NCBI RefSeq assembly: GCF_016918565.1 | Contig: NZ_JAFFQD010000023.1 | Location: forward strand, 1-64,000 | Source of the DNA: Desulfogranum marinum | GTDB taxonomy: Bacteria; Desulfobacterota; Desulfobulbia; Desulfobulbales; Desulfobulbaceae | Direction: 5' to 3' | Length of the DNA stretch: 64,000 nucleotides | In this document: piece by piece, positions 8,676 through 17,509 of the stretch | Numbering within the stretch: the first letter of the stretch is position 1 | Layout of the letters: each line of letters starts with the position of its first letter | Made by a program: the position numbers and the translations under genes | The notes under the pieces: model-generated | What the model was told of the DNA's origin: nothing | What the model saw: only the letters and a program-made list of their open reading frames with translations | Databases searched by the model: none

Positions 8676-9095
8676 TCAGTTTAGATTCGGTCCCTTCGGT
8701 ATGCAGTTGAGCATGTCATCGGATATGTGGATAATCTCATTGTTGTTGAACCCCAACCTACGAAATACCTGCATATTGGGGACAAGCCGTTTCGACTCGC
8801 CGTCGATTCGATAAATATTATTGCCAGAGCCTTTAACCAGGAAAGCTGTTTTTGGTAATTTGTTCAATTCGTCATTACTAATATTTTCAATTTTTTTTCC
8901 TTTAAGCCTAAGGCATTCAAGTACACGAACAGAAGGTATGTGAGCAGCATACCCGTTAATCAGGTAGTAAATACTAGGGGAACCAGGCACTTGTATAAGC
9001 GAGCCATTGTTCATGGCAGCATAGCCTGATGTTGATATGGCAAAAAATGCAGCCATAAGCAGGGAAACAAACCCAACGTTCCGAAAGTTAAACAT
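8676..9095 (-). CDS. Small secreted protein with two copies of a ~52-aa repeat
   Basis: A 139-residue protein with a clear Sec signal peptide (hydrophobic core about 7-22, cleavage after GYA near 26). The mature part is two repeats, about 31-82 and 84-136. Each runs: glycine turn, IYYLING or IYRIDGE, then IPS or VPN, then a hydrophobic helix, then IS.DEL or ISDDML, then LP or IPKG. This pattern (short strand, DG turn, xxIPxxxxF, LGxxxxxIxxIS, xELxxIPxG) occurs singly or in tandem in many secreted bacterial proteins. Function is unknown; it may be a small recognition module. It is monocistronic, with AGGAGGAA before the start. One cysteine lies in each repeat (C61, C131), possibly forming a disulfide. 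Confidence 0.65.
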   Translation of the reverse strand: MFNFRNVGFVSLLMAAFFAISTSGYAAMNNGSLIQVPGSPSIYYLINGYAAHIPSVRVLECLRLKGKKIENISNDELNKLPKTAFLVKGSGNNIYRIDGESKRLVPNMQVFRRLGFNNNEIIHISDDMLNCIPKGPNLN

Positions 9096-9245
9096 ATTTT
9101 TCCTCCTTTAATTTTTGATGATCCAAATTACGTCATTCGCCAATTTGCTTTTTGCCCCAAGAGGCTCTTGGATTGAGCCTTTTTCGCTTAAAACCAAGGT
9201 ATTATATCGCCAAGAAAAATTAGGTTCAGCAAAAACACAAAAATA

Positions 9246-9515
9246 GGTGGCAGGTCTTTGCTCGACTCTTGTTTATTATCAGATTGATTTCTTTAATTCC
9301 AATTTTTAGTAGCTTGTTTTACAAAATCTTTTTCTTTTCTCGTACAAGCCTGCTCACTGCTTCCCAAGAAGCTTTATTTCAAAAGCTGAAATTCCTGGCC
9401 AAAATCCTTCACCCCCAAACTGCTTCTTTTTCTGGCAAAATATTCATCCACCCTGCAAGGCTCGTTCACGTGGTACCACTTTGCTTGTCCTATTTCCCCT
9501 ATCAGTCCAAATTTT
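9246..9515 (+). repeat. ~250-bp dispersed repeat, copy A
   Basis: Begins near GGCAGGTCTTTGCTCGACTC and ends near GTCCTATTTCCCC. It aligns over its whole length with 11708-11970 at roughly four bases in five by eye. Identical blocks include TCTCGTACAAGCCTGCTCAC and GGTACCACTTTGCTTGTCCTA. The bases between are otherwise non-coding. The minus-strand reading contains a partly conserved protein-like stretch (GQAKWYHVNEPCRV), so the repeat may derive from a decayed coding element. An IS200 remnant follows downstream in both copies. Confidence 0.75.
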
Positions 9516-9629
9516 TCATTAACAATCATGCTCGTAGCGCGCACAACAAAGGATGAAAATTGAAAGCCATGGTACACTCCATCTTTTTAGAAGATCGACC
9601 AAGAACTCATAAAAGTTTGGAGGAATACA

Positions 9630-10025
9630 ATGGCTCGAAAGAAGTATATTGAATCTGTCTCAGCCATTCATCTGATTTGTTGTGGTTTAGATATTCACAA
9701 AGACAAGATCTGTGCATGTCTGATATATGAAAAGGGTAATGAGGTAGATATTGAACTCAAGGAATTTACTGCTTTTACCAATGATCTTATTCGATTGCGT
9801 GATTGGTTATTTGAGCATGAATGCCCCGTTGTGGCAATGGAAAGCACCGGTGTTTACTGGCGCTCCGTTCACAACATTCTTGAAGGGTATGTGCAAGTTG
9901 TCCTTGTGAATGCCCGTCATTATAAGAATGTCCCGAAACGAAAGACTGATATAGGTGACAGCCAGTGGTTGGCGGAACTATTGCGTCATGGCCTGGTAAA
10001 AGGTCGTTTCATTCCCCCTCACCAA
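9630..10025 (+). pseudogene. IS110-family transposase, N-terminal part only
   Basis: The N-terminal DEDD domain of an IS110 transposase: GLDIHKDKICACLI (first Asp), VVAMESTGVYW (Glu) and KRKTDIGDSQWLAELLRHGLVKGRFIPP (Asp pair). AGGAGG-like text precedes the ATG. After IPPHQ the sequence switches to the outer end of an IS200-like element. The rest of the domain, the coiled coil and the C-terminal serine domain are all missing. The break is an insertion or recombination point and the gene is dead. Confidence 0.82.
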
Positions 10026-10037
10026 GTTGCGACGCCC

Positions 10038-10477
10038 CTAAAGAGCTCTTTAGTTCATCTTTACAATTTAACTACTGCTTCTCTGACTTGCCTTGCTCTT
10101 TGATATAGTTCTTTATCATTTCAATCCAAACCAACCGTACTCACACAATAACCAGTCGCCCAAAAGCATAGTCCTGTCATTCTTTTGGTTCCAAGGATCT
10201 CTCGATAGTTTCACAGATAGCACTTTTACCCTTTATAAATCCAATGGTATTAGATACACAAAATTCCGGTGGTATGCTTAAGAACAGATGGATATGATCG
10301 GGCAATGCATGGCCTTCAAGCAACTCAATCCCCTTTTGTCGACACAAATCTCTTATTATGGCCACCTATTCCCCCCCTCACTTCGCCATAAATTTTTCTC
10401 TGGCGATATCTCGAGATAAAGACCAAGTGATATTTACAGTCCCACTTCACATGTGATAATGATTTCCAGTCATTCAT
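10038..10477 (-). pseudogene. IS200-like TnpA (HUH transposase) remnant, copy A
   Basis: On the minus strand from 10477 the frame reads MNDWKSLSHVKWDCKYHLVF, the usual IS200/IS605 TnpA start. A frameshift near 10365 follows, then GIELLEGHALPDHIHLFLSIPP with the HUH-type HIH pair, then NTIGFIKGKSA. After a stop at about 10177 the homology continues (FGRLVIV, MIKNYIKEQGKSEKQ). A perfect 16-bp palindrome, CTAAAGAGCTCTTTAG (10038-10053), lies beyond the end, as expected for an IS200 end hairpin. The element sits inside the IS110 transposase gene and is inactive. Confidence 0.8.
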
Positions 10478-10539
10478 AGATTCCTCCTCATCCCCTTTGG
10501 AGGACTTTCCATTAGGACCATCCTCTTACCACATATTAT

Positions 10540-10854
10540 CTCCCTATTATTGACGATCCTCTCATTGCCATAGCAAAAAATATGTAAAAGGGAGCCGTAA
10601 AGAACGACCATAAATGCTACTAAGGCAAGTTAAGCATCTTCCCCTTGTATCAATATTTCCTTCATATTTCTGCCACATTCATCATTTATTCTGTTTCATG
10701 TGATTAACACCACGGGTGAAAAGATCAGATTGTATCCCGGGACTTTCCTGCCACCTCCCAGTCATTCTGCTATGTGGCAGGCAGATGGTCTACCCAAGGG
10801 AAGACATTTTTGGTTTAGAAAAATTATTTTGCAAAGGAGTTATAGGTATCAATC
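10540..10854. other. Intergenic region before the OmpW-like gene
   Basis: No gene seen. It contains the outer left flank of the IS200 remnant and the leader of the next gene, with AAAGGAG about 15 nt before the start codon, which is longer than ideal. Confidence 0.3.
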
Positions 10855-11691
10855 ATGGGTAGAGGGTCTATTCCAATATTATTGGCGCTAGCCACCACAC
10901 TACTTTTCACCGTTGCCACATACGCTGCTGATCAGCCAAAACAATCCGCCTGCAGTGGGGCCATCAAAAAAAGAACCACAGAGATTGCCATTGACGAAAA
11001 AACAGAGGTGACGGGAAATACCACCATCACTTTTTACGATAAATACATCAAAGATCATTTGCAGGTGGGGGTCCGTTCGGCGTTAAGGCGGCTCACTGAT
11101 GATGATTCCGGATATCGGGGAGGAGTGTATGGCTCAGGTACATATCTAGGGACTATTTATGCCTTGGATGAAAAACAGAATATTACGCCATTATTATTCA
11201 ATATCAGCTACTACTTCAATGAGTACATTGGCTTTGAACTCGCTTATGATCGAATAGAAGCAGAAACCGTCGCCTTCAACACTTCGACTCAACAAGACAA
11301 AACCGATGGCGACATTATCATTTCTGGGCCGACTCTCACCCTGCTTGCCCAATACGGCAATTCAACGAGTTTCACTCCCTATGCTGGTGTCGGCATCGGC
11401 TATTATTCGAGTACGTTTGATGCTGACCCCGAATGGACATACTCATCGGAATACAATGGAGCAGCATACAATCACATGGATATAAACAGTGTTACAGGCT
11501 GGCATTTGACCGTAGGAACAAAATGGCTCTTTTCAAAAAACTGGGCCCTTGATCTTTCTGTACAATATGTACAGGCAGATGCCGACGCGACATACACAGG
11601 TTATTTAAACGATGAAAAATATACTACCCAGACTGGCCATTACCCGATGGATAACGTTGCATTACGTCTTGGGATAACATATCAATTCTAA
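10855..11691 (+). CDS. OmpW-like outer membrane beta-barrel protein
   Basis: A 278-residue exported protein. A signal peptide covers about 1-25 (hydrophobic core PILLALATTLLFTV, cleavage after TYA). The mature part has alternating strands such as QVGVRSALRRL, PLLFNISYYFNEYIGFELAYD, FTPYAGVGIGYYSS, GWHLTVGTKWLFSKNWALDLSVQYV and a final VALRLGITYQF. The C-terminal Phe is the outer-membrane assembly signal. The NISYYFNEYIGFELAY and GVGIGYY patterns match the OmpW family, which is usually a little shorter. OmpW proteins form small hydrophobic-substrate channels. The start is uncertain because the AAGGAG is distant. The gene is alone between two IS200/repeat blocks. Confidence 0.75.
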   Translation: MGRGSIPILLALATTLLFTVATYAADQPKQSACSGAIKKRTTEIAIDEKTEVTGNTTITFYDKYIKDHLQVGVRSALRRLTDDDSGYRGGVYGSGTYLGTIYALDEKQNITPLLFNISYYFNEYIGFELAYDRIEAETVAFNTSTQQDKTDGDIIISGPTLTLLAQYGNSTSFTPYAGVGIGYYSSTFDADPEWTYSSEYNGAAYNHMDINSVTGWHLTVGTKWLFSKNWALDLSVQYVQADADATYTGYLNDEKYTTQTGHYPMDNVALRLGITYQF

Positions 11692-11707
11692 CGTTTAGCA
11701 CAAAATA

Positions 11708-11970
11708 AGGGTCAGATCTGTGCTTAACTCTTGTTAGTTATCAGACTGATTTCTTTAACTCCAATTTTTAGTGGCTAGTTTTTTAAAAACTTTTTCAGTT
11801 CTCGTACAAGCCTGCTCACCAAGAAGCTTTATTTCAAAAGCTAAAAATTTCGGCCGTAAATCTTCAATCTCAAGCCGCTTCTTTTTCCCGCAAGATATTA
11901 CCTCACCTTACGAAGCCCGTTTACTTGGTACCACTTTGCTTGTCCTACTTCCCCTAGCCCAACATCATGC
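11708..11970 (+). repeat. ~250-bp dispersed repeat, copy B
   Basis: Direct repeat of 9246-9515 in the same orientation, with about a 7-bp deletion after the shared CTGCTCAC block. The left edge GGGTCAGATCTGTGCTTAACTC corresponds to GGCAGGTCTTTGCTCGACTC in copy A. Confidence 0.75.
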
Positions 11971-12067
11971 ACCTTTAATGGGCAACAATCACTTGTTATT
12001 ACATAATAAATAGCGAATCAATAAATGATAATATCATTGTATTGAACACATTATTATTTTCAATATC

Positions 12068-12545
12068 TCGGTTTCCTGAACCTCTATGTTTATGGATTCG
12101 GATAGCACTTTTGTTACCCATTATATGTACAATTGTATTTTTGATTACGTACAAAACTCAGTCAATTATCTATCGAAACAGACAGGGGACTGATTTTATT
12201 TCCCCTTTTAACCCGGGAGACAGATCGGAGTCCCAAAAAAAATGGCTGAGTTTCATGGATAATCAGAATTGTATTAGATACATTGAATTTTGGTGGTCTG
12301 CTGTAAAAAAGATGTATATATTCAGGCGTAGCCTTCAAGCAACTCAATCCCCTTTTATCGACACAAAACGCTTAGTATGCCACCTCTCAATCCCCTCACT
12401 TCACCTCACTTTTTTCACTGATGATACCTGGAAATGAAAATCAACTCATACTTTCAGCCCCACCTTAAGTATGCTAATGATTTCCAGTTTTGCATAAATT
12501 CGTCCTCATACCCCTTTGGGACTTTCCAATCGGAAGAATCTCTTC
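12068..12545 (-). pseudogene. IS200-like remnant, copy B, split by a MITE
   Basis: Aligns with copy A (10190-10530) on both sides of the MITE at 12140-12266. On the left GATAGCACTTTT is shared; on the right GTATTAGATACA, then AAGCAACTCAATCCCC and ATGATTTCCAGT. Minus-strand fragments EYIHLFYSRPPKFNVSNTI correspond to the HUH core, with the first His replaced by Tyr. It has many stops and is non-functional. It is clearly older or more decayed than copy A. Confidence 0.75.
12140..12266 (-). mobile_element. MITE copy 2, 127 bp, with 9-bp target duplication
   Basis: The inverted ends TTTGATTACGTACAAAACTC and GAGTTTCATGGATAATCAG are near complements of each other. The element is flanked by the direct repeat AATTGTATT (12131-12139 and 12267-12275). 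It is the reverse complement of the element at 23244-23389, about 19 bp shorter because half of an internal palindrome is missing. Copy A of the IS200 remnant supplies the empty site: there AATGGTATT occurs once. It has no coding capacity. Confidence 0.88.
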
Positions 12546-12687
12546 TCCCAACAACGGGTAAACCTTATGAAGTCGCTTGGGCAAAGCCCGAGGTTTAATC
12601 AGAAGCAAGTAGGGCAGTAAAAAGATAGACCATGGAAGGAAGCAAAAGACAAAGAGTGTTAGGATACCAATATTGTATCAGTAGCTT

Positions 12688-14541
12688 ATGAATATAAAAA
12701 AAGTATTTATCTATTATCGTAATTTCAATACGCAGGCGCCTTATCCCATTTGCCGGCATCGGACCCTGCTCGGGTTAGTTGCAATGGTAGTCTATGCAGG
12801 AACTGTATATGCTGTGCTGCAGAGCTTTATCTTTATCTTCTTTTCCATACAGGTGTGGCCGAGTACCTGGGCCAAAGACGTAACGGCGCACATCATTTTC
12901 GGGTTGTTACTTTACTCTATCGCCCGCAGTTGGAAAATGTGGGCTGTTTCATTTACGCTGCTTACCGCAGTGTTGCAGATAAGTAATGCCTTAAAACTGA
13001 CTGTGCTTGGAAGCCCTGTCATGCCTGATGATTTCCTTGGTTTTACCAATATGCTGCACCTATTCTCCGACTGGCGTTTACCGGTGATAATTGCTGCAAT
13101 CACGCTCCCTGTCATTATGCTGGCTGTATCCATTGCCTGGAAACAAAAAAGTACCTGGCTAGTCCTCGGTAGCATGTCGCTGTTTTTGACAGTTGTCTTT
13201 GCCAATGCGCCGAATGTTATCGCTTTTATGGATAAACACTACGGCGATTGGATATGGAACCAGCCTGGGAATTACAAGGATCGCGGTCTTGTCAGGCACC
13301 TTATGCATGAAGGAGTACGTAATATAGCGCGAGGCAAGGTTAATGTGACAGCCGACGATGTCCACGGTGCCCTGCTGGCCTTGAATCCGGAAACTGAGAA
13401 ATTGAACCCCACAGCTGATCCTAGCCGAAAACCGAACATATATATGATTCTACTTGAGTCTTTCTGGGATCCCATGCTGCTTAAACAGACTGGCATACAT
13501 CCTGATCCTGTTGATCCACGTTTCAGAAAAATATGGAAAGATGCAGGACATAGCACAATAATGGCTCCTGTATTCGGTGGATACACGGCTAACACCGAGT
13601 TTGAGGCACTTTGCGGTTTCCCGGTGACAAATAATGCCGTATTTTTCGAGGGATGGTTACGAAACGATGCTCCGTGCCTACCGCGTTATCTCAGCGGTGC
13701 CGGGTATGAAAGCATTGCCGCCCATCCTAATTACGCTGCATTCTGGAACAGGGTCAACTCCTACAAACGGATCGGGTTTGATCAGTATTGGGCAAAAAAC
13801 GACTTTGTTCTCGATGATATGAATCGAAATTTTCTCGGTGATGCTTCACTTTATCGTCAGGTTTGGGAAAAACTCGAGGATCAACCAGGAAACTCTCCCA
13901 AAATCGTCTATATTGTAACTTTTTTTGGTCATCTGGATTACCCGCTTTCGGAATCAAGACCTGAAGTAATAGATGTTAGTTCGGATAACCGGATGCTGCG
14001 GGGGTATGTGAACACTGTTTATTACAAAAGTAGGGAATTGATGGATTTTGTGGAAACGATACAGGCTGAAGATCCGGACGGAATCATCGTCTTTTTCGGC
14101 GATCATCTTCCGTTTCTCGGCAGCAATCATGAAGGTTTTGTCCAGGAGAATCTGTTTACCCGGAATAAGGCTGAATTTGATGCAAATATGTTTCAGTCGT
14201 ATGTAACGACGCCGCTCGTCATAATAGATGGACGGCATGGGCCGGTTGATACTGGTTCGTTGCCCATGTATCAACTACCGGCCAGGCTTCTTAGCCTGTT
14301 AGGGGACACGCACCATGGCTTTCTTCAGGTGGCCCAAAGCGAAAAGCTACAACATATCAGGCCGTTGGCCGGATTGAGTTTGTATACGCCTCAAAATGAA
14401 CAGCCGGTTTTATGTAAACAGCACACAGAAAATCCAGATGCACGTTGCACTGAAATATTAAAAGCCGTCGACGAGATGACTATGTTGCGGGATGACTTGT
14501 TTACTGCCAAGCAATATAGCCTTTTACAGGTAAACAAATAA
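12688..14541 (+). CDS. LTA-synthase-like membrane phosphoglycerol transferase (sulfatase fold)
   Basis: A 617-residue membrane protein. About five N-terminal TM helices (between 25 and 180) precede a sulfatase/alkaline-phosphatase-superfamily catalytic domain (about 245-515) outside the membrane. Visible motifs: NIYMILLESFWDP (metal-binding Glu), GGYTANTEFEALCGFP with the presumed nucleophile Thr, and FFGDHLPFLG (Asp-His metal pair). The same family includes LtaS of Gram-positives and OpgB/MdoB, which puts phosphoglycerol on periplasmic glucans. Lipoteichoic acid is not expected in a Gram-negative cell, so an OpgB-like role is more likely. The gene converges on the glucan synthase, with only 27 nt between stop codons. 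Confidence 0.85.
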   Translation: MNIKKVFIYYRNFNTQAPYPICRHRTLLGLVAMVVYAGTVYAVLQSFIFIFFSIQVWPSTWAKDVTAHIIFGLLLYSIARSWKMWAVSFTLLTAVLQISNALKLTVLGSPVMPDDFLGFTNMLHLFSDWRLPVIIAAITLPVIMLAVSIAWKQKSTWLVLGSMSLFLTVVFANAPNVIAFMDKHYGDWIWNQPGNYKDRGLVRHLMHEGVRNIARGKVNVTADDVHGALLALNPETEKLNPTADPSRKPNIYMILLESFWDPMLLKQTGIHPDPVDPRFRKIWKDAGHSTIMAPVFGGYTANTEFEALCGFPVTNNAVFFEGWLRNDAPCLPRYLSGAGYESIAAHPNYAAFWNRVNSYKRIGFDQYWAKNDFVLDDMNRNFLGDASLYRQVWEKLEDQPGNSPKIVYIVTFFGHLDYPLSESRPEVIDVSSDNRMLRGYVNTVYYKSRELMDFVETIQAEDPDGIIVFFGDHLPFLGSNHEGFVQENLFTRNKAEFDANMFQSYVTTPLVIIDGRHGPVDTGSLPMYQLPARLLSLLGDTHHGFLQVAQSEKLQHIRPLAGLSLYTPQNEQPVLCKQHTENPDARCTEILKAVDEMTMLRDDLFTAKQYSLLQVNK

Positions 14542-14568
14542 CCGATATTTCTTATTGTGGGGCTATAC

Positions 14569-17202
14569 CTATTCCAGCTCTGCCTTTTTCTGCGTACTTT
14601 CTCTTGCCGAGCACTGATCGATCGGGCTCATATACCCGATCAAACCGGCTGGAATCCATGGCATGGCACTGATCATTGACACTATGACCGCAGCCAGGAA
14701 GGGAATTGCCTGAATAACAAGCACCAAACGCCACAGAAACAGGTCAAAAAGTGACAGGTCCTGTGTTATCCCCAGGCTGTAACTCCCCAAAAGGAAGGCA
14801 ATGGCAAACAGCAGTTCTTCCCGGCAGGCAGCCAGGGCCTGCAGCAAGCGGTTTTTGGTTGTCCTTTTCGGAGTTCTGAAAAAGCCGACCCCTTTAGTAA
14901 GAAAGCCAGCCAGCATGGCTCGAGCGATGGTATGTGACAGGGCAAGACCGGCAAGACCTGCGGCGAGACATTGGCGATACCCGGCCTTGATTTGCCAGCG
15001 ATAAAGGACGAACATTTTAAGCAATTTAAAGCCGAAGAAAGTAAGCGGCATGAGAGAGAACAGTGCTTCAGGCGGGCTGAAAAATCCTGGTTTGAGTACC
15101 ATCATGGTGGTCCATACGAGGGCTCCCAGGTTAAAAAGTAAATTAATTCCGTCAGCCATCCAAGGTAGCCATCCCGCCAGGAAATGATATCTCTGTCCCC
15201 TGGTAAGACTGCCATTTTTCAAACCAAGTAAACCGGCAAGATGATGGCGCATGATGAGCATAGCGCCATAGGCCCAGCGAAAACGCTGCTTCTTAAAATC
15301 GAGAAAGGTATCCGGCATCAATCCCTGGCCATAACTTTTCGCAACATAGATGGCTTCATAGCCGCGTTCGAAGATTCGTAAGCCAAGTTCAGCGTCTTCT
15401 GTGATACACCATTCCGACCAGCCATTGATTTCCTTCATGACACTGCAGCGCACCATGGTCATTGTTCCATGCTGGATAATTGCGTTTCGTTCGTTACGTG
15501 TAACCATCCCGATATGAAAGAAGCCATTATATTCTGCATGGATCATTGCTTTAAAGGCAGACTCTTTACAGTCGTGGTAGTCCTGTGGGGCCTGCACAAT
15601 AGCCACCTTCGGGTTTTGAAACAGTGGTACGAGGTCCTTAAGCCAATTAGGACTGACCAGATAATCGCTATCAATAACTGCATTTATTTCGGCATCGGTG
15701 GAGGTGTGTTGCAAGGCGTAATTAAGTGCTCCTGCCTTGAACCCTGCAAGTGGAGAAACATGGAAAAACTTGAACCGTTTCCCTAACATTTTGCAGTGCT
15801 TCTCAACTGGCTGCCAAGTTTCAGGTTCCTGGGTGTTATTGTCAATAACCAGTACTTCATAATTGGGGTAGTCCAGGGCAGCGATTGCATCCAGAGTCTG
15901 CTTGAGCATTTCCGGTGGTTCATTATACGCAGGTATATGAATCGAAACCATGGGGTGGTAGTCAGGGGCGGGAGAGTGTAACGGTGATCTACGCGAAGAT
16001 CCAAGCCATAAGGCCTCTGCCCATTCGTGAGCTTCGGCCAGCAGCACAACCCCTATCCCCAGAGCAGAAAGGATCATTAGGATACCTACCAATAACGTTC
16101 CGGTGGTGAGATATCTTTGTGTGTAATCGTATACGATCCACACTGTAGCAGTGACCACTACGTAGGTCAGGATAGTAAGAAATCCACGACCTTTGTAATT
16201 GAGCCCTTTTGAGTCGCGAAACAGGAATGCAGTGACAATCAGGGCAAGAGAGGCACACAGGCCGGCAAGCGTCGGCCATTCAGGTATACGGATAACCGGA
16301 GCCGTATGTGGAAATTTGGACTTACGTTCGGCATCATATACACCCCAGGCAGTACCGACTTCGCCTTCTATTTCTCTCTTCCACACCTGGTCGAAGGCCT
16401 CCATGATGTAATAGGTGTATTTCTCCTTCTGGGCCACAGCGATGAATTGTCGGAGAAACCTGGCCTGGTTGGCTAAGGATGCTTTCGCTTTCCCCCTGGT
16501 CCGGCCATTGCTGGGCCAGCCTATCTCTGAGATAACTATGGGTTTATCAGGAAAAGCTTCCTTCAGTTTTTTCATCCTTTCCTGGGTAAAATCGATTGCT
16601 TTCTGAACATTGATACCTTCCCAGTAAGGCAGGATATGTACTGCCAGATAATCGACATGTTCTGCCAGTTCAGGATTATCGAGCCATACATGCCAGGGCT
16701 CGGCAGTGCTGATAGGTGCCGTTATGACCTTTTGCATCTGGTCAAGATAGCCAATGAGAGTGTCCAGTCGAACATCACCACGTAATAGCGACTCGTTACC
16801 AATAATAACGCGCACGATGTTGCGGATTGAATTGCCGTAAACGCCGGTAAGCTTATGCAACTCCTCTTTGTTGCGTTTTTTATCGGTCCCGATCCATGCA
16901 CCGACGGCCACATTCAGGTTATGCTGACTTGCGAGCCTTGGAATATCGCCCAGGGTCCCTGAGACGGAGTACGTGCGTATGGAATAGACGCTGCCTTCAA
17001 GGAGAGCCAGATCCTGCTCTATTTCTTCGAGTGTCGGATAGTTATCAAGACTGGAAGAGTTGTGCACCCGCATTGGGTTGAATGAAAATCCGTCGATATA
17101 CCTTGGCCAGGCCGGCAGTTGATCCGGGCGATTAAAAAGAGCCCACATCATAAAACTGAGTCCCCCCATAAGGAGCACAAGGAGAAACGAGAGCTTATTC
17201 AT
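14569..17202 (-). CDS. GH17-GT2 membrane glucan synthase (NdvB-like)
   Basis: An 877-residue fusion. After an N-terminal TM anchor, about 30-310 is a GH17-like beta-glucanase/transglycosylase domain, with VIIGNE (acid/base Glu near 137) and VISEIGWPSNG (nucleophile Glu near 228). Three TM helices (about 315-395) lead to a GT2 domain (about 425-665) with VIDSDYL, TEDAELG and QRFRWAYG, the D, D, D, QxxRW set of processive beta-glycosyltransferases. About five TM helices close the protein. NdvB-type proteins with GT2 and GH17 parts make cyclic beta-1,3-glucans; there the GH17 trims and cyclises the chain. The order here is GH17 first. A UDP-glucose donor and periplasmic glucan product are inferred. 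Confidence 0.85.
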   Translation of the reverse strand: MNKLSFLLVLLMGGLSFMMWALFNRPDQLPAWPRYIDGFSFNPMRVHNSSSLDNYPTLEEIEQDLALLEGSVYSIRTYSVSGTLGDIPRLASQHNLNVAVGAWIGTDKKRNKEELHKLTGVYGNSIRNIVRVIIGNESLLRGDVRLDTLIGYLDQMQKVITAPISTAEPWHVWLDNPELAEHVDYLAVHILPYWEGINVQKAIDFTQERMKKLKEAFPDKPIVISEIGWPSNGRTRGKAKASLANQARFLRQFIAVAQKEKYTYYIMEAFDQVWKREIEGEVGTAWGVYDAERKSKFPHTAPVIRIPEWPTLAGLCASLALIVTAFLFRDSKGLNYKGRGFLTILTYVVVTATVWIVYDYTQRYLTTGTLLVGILMILSALGIGVVLLAEAHEWAEALWLGSSRRSPLHSPAPDYHPMVSIHIPAYNEPPEMLKQTLDAIAALDYPNYEVLVIDNNTQEPETWQPVEKHCKMLGKRFKFFHVSPLAGFKAGALNYALQHTSTDAEINAVIDSDYLVSPNWLKDLVPLFQNPKVAIVQAPQDYHDCKESAFKAMIHAEYNGFFHIGMVTRNERNAIIQHGTMTMVRCSVMKEINGWSEWCITEDAELGLRIFERGYEAIYVAKSYGQGLMPDTFLDFKKQRFRWAYGAMLIMRHHLAGLLGLKNGSLTRGQRYHFLAGWLPWMADGINLLFNLGALVWTTMMVLKPGFFSPPEALFSLMPLTFFGFKLLKMFVLYRWQIKAGYRQCLAAGLAGLALSHTIARAMLAGFLTKGVGFFRTPKRTTKNRLLQALAACREELLFAIAFLLGSYSLGITQDLSLFDLFLWRLVLVIQAIPFLAAVIVSMISAMPWIPAGLIGYMSPIDQCSARESTQKKAELE

Positions 17203-17509
17203 TTATAGCAGCCCCTCAATAGTTCTCGTTGGAAAACATATTGTTGTAAACGTGAAGTCTATATTATTTCAGTTATATACGTAGTGCCGGAAAAGCTCTT
17301 TGCAAGCAGAGCTGAGTAGCAGAAAAATTCCAACCAAGGACTTTGCCCTCAACGATAAGTCAAGGTAGTATCTGTCCTTCATGCACATCTCTTTTTTAGA
17401 AGAACTCTCACTAATCGCCTTTTTCATCCATGCCCATTTATCATAATAAAGCTGTTCCCTCCACCTGAGATTAAACCCCACCTCTTTTTTTTTGGGGCCG
17501 GCTGAGTTA
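17203..17509. other. Intergenic region between glucan synthase and RAYT remnant
   Basis: Promoter region of the glucan synthase and badly eroded sequence. I could not recognise RAYT-like protein text before about 17510. Nothing else is visible. Confidence 0.3.

Noticed and set aside
9374-9577. Minus-strand gene in the dispersed repeat
   Set aside because: The protein-like stretch is partly shared with the other copy, but both have stops and neither has a usable start.
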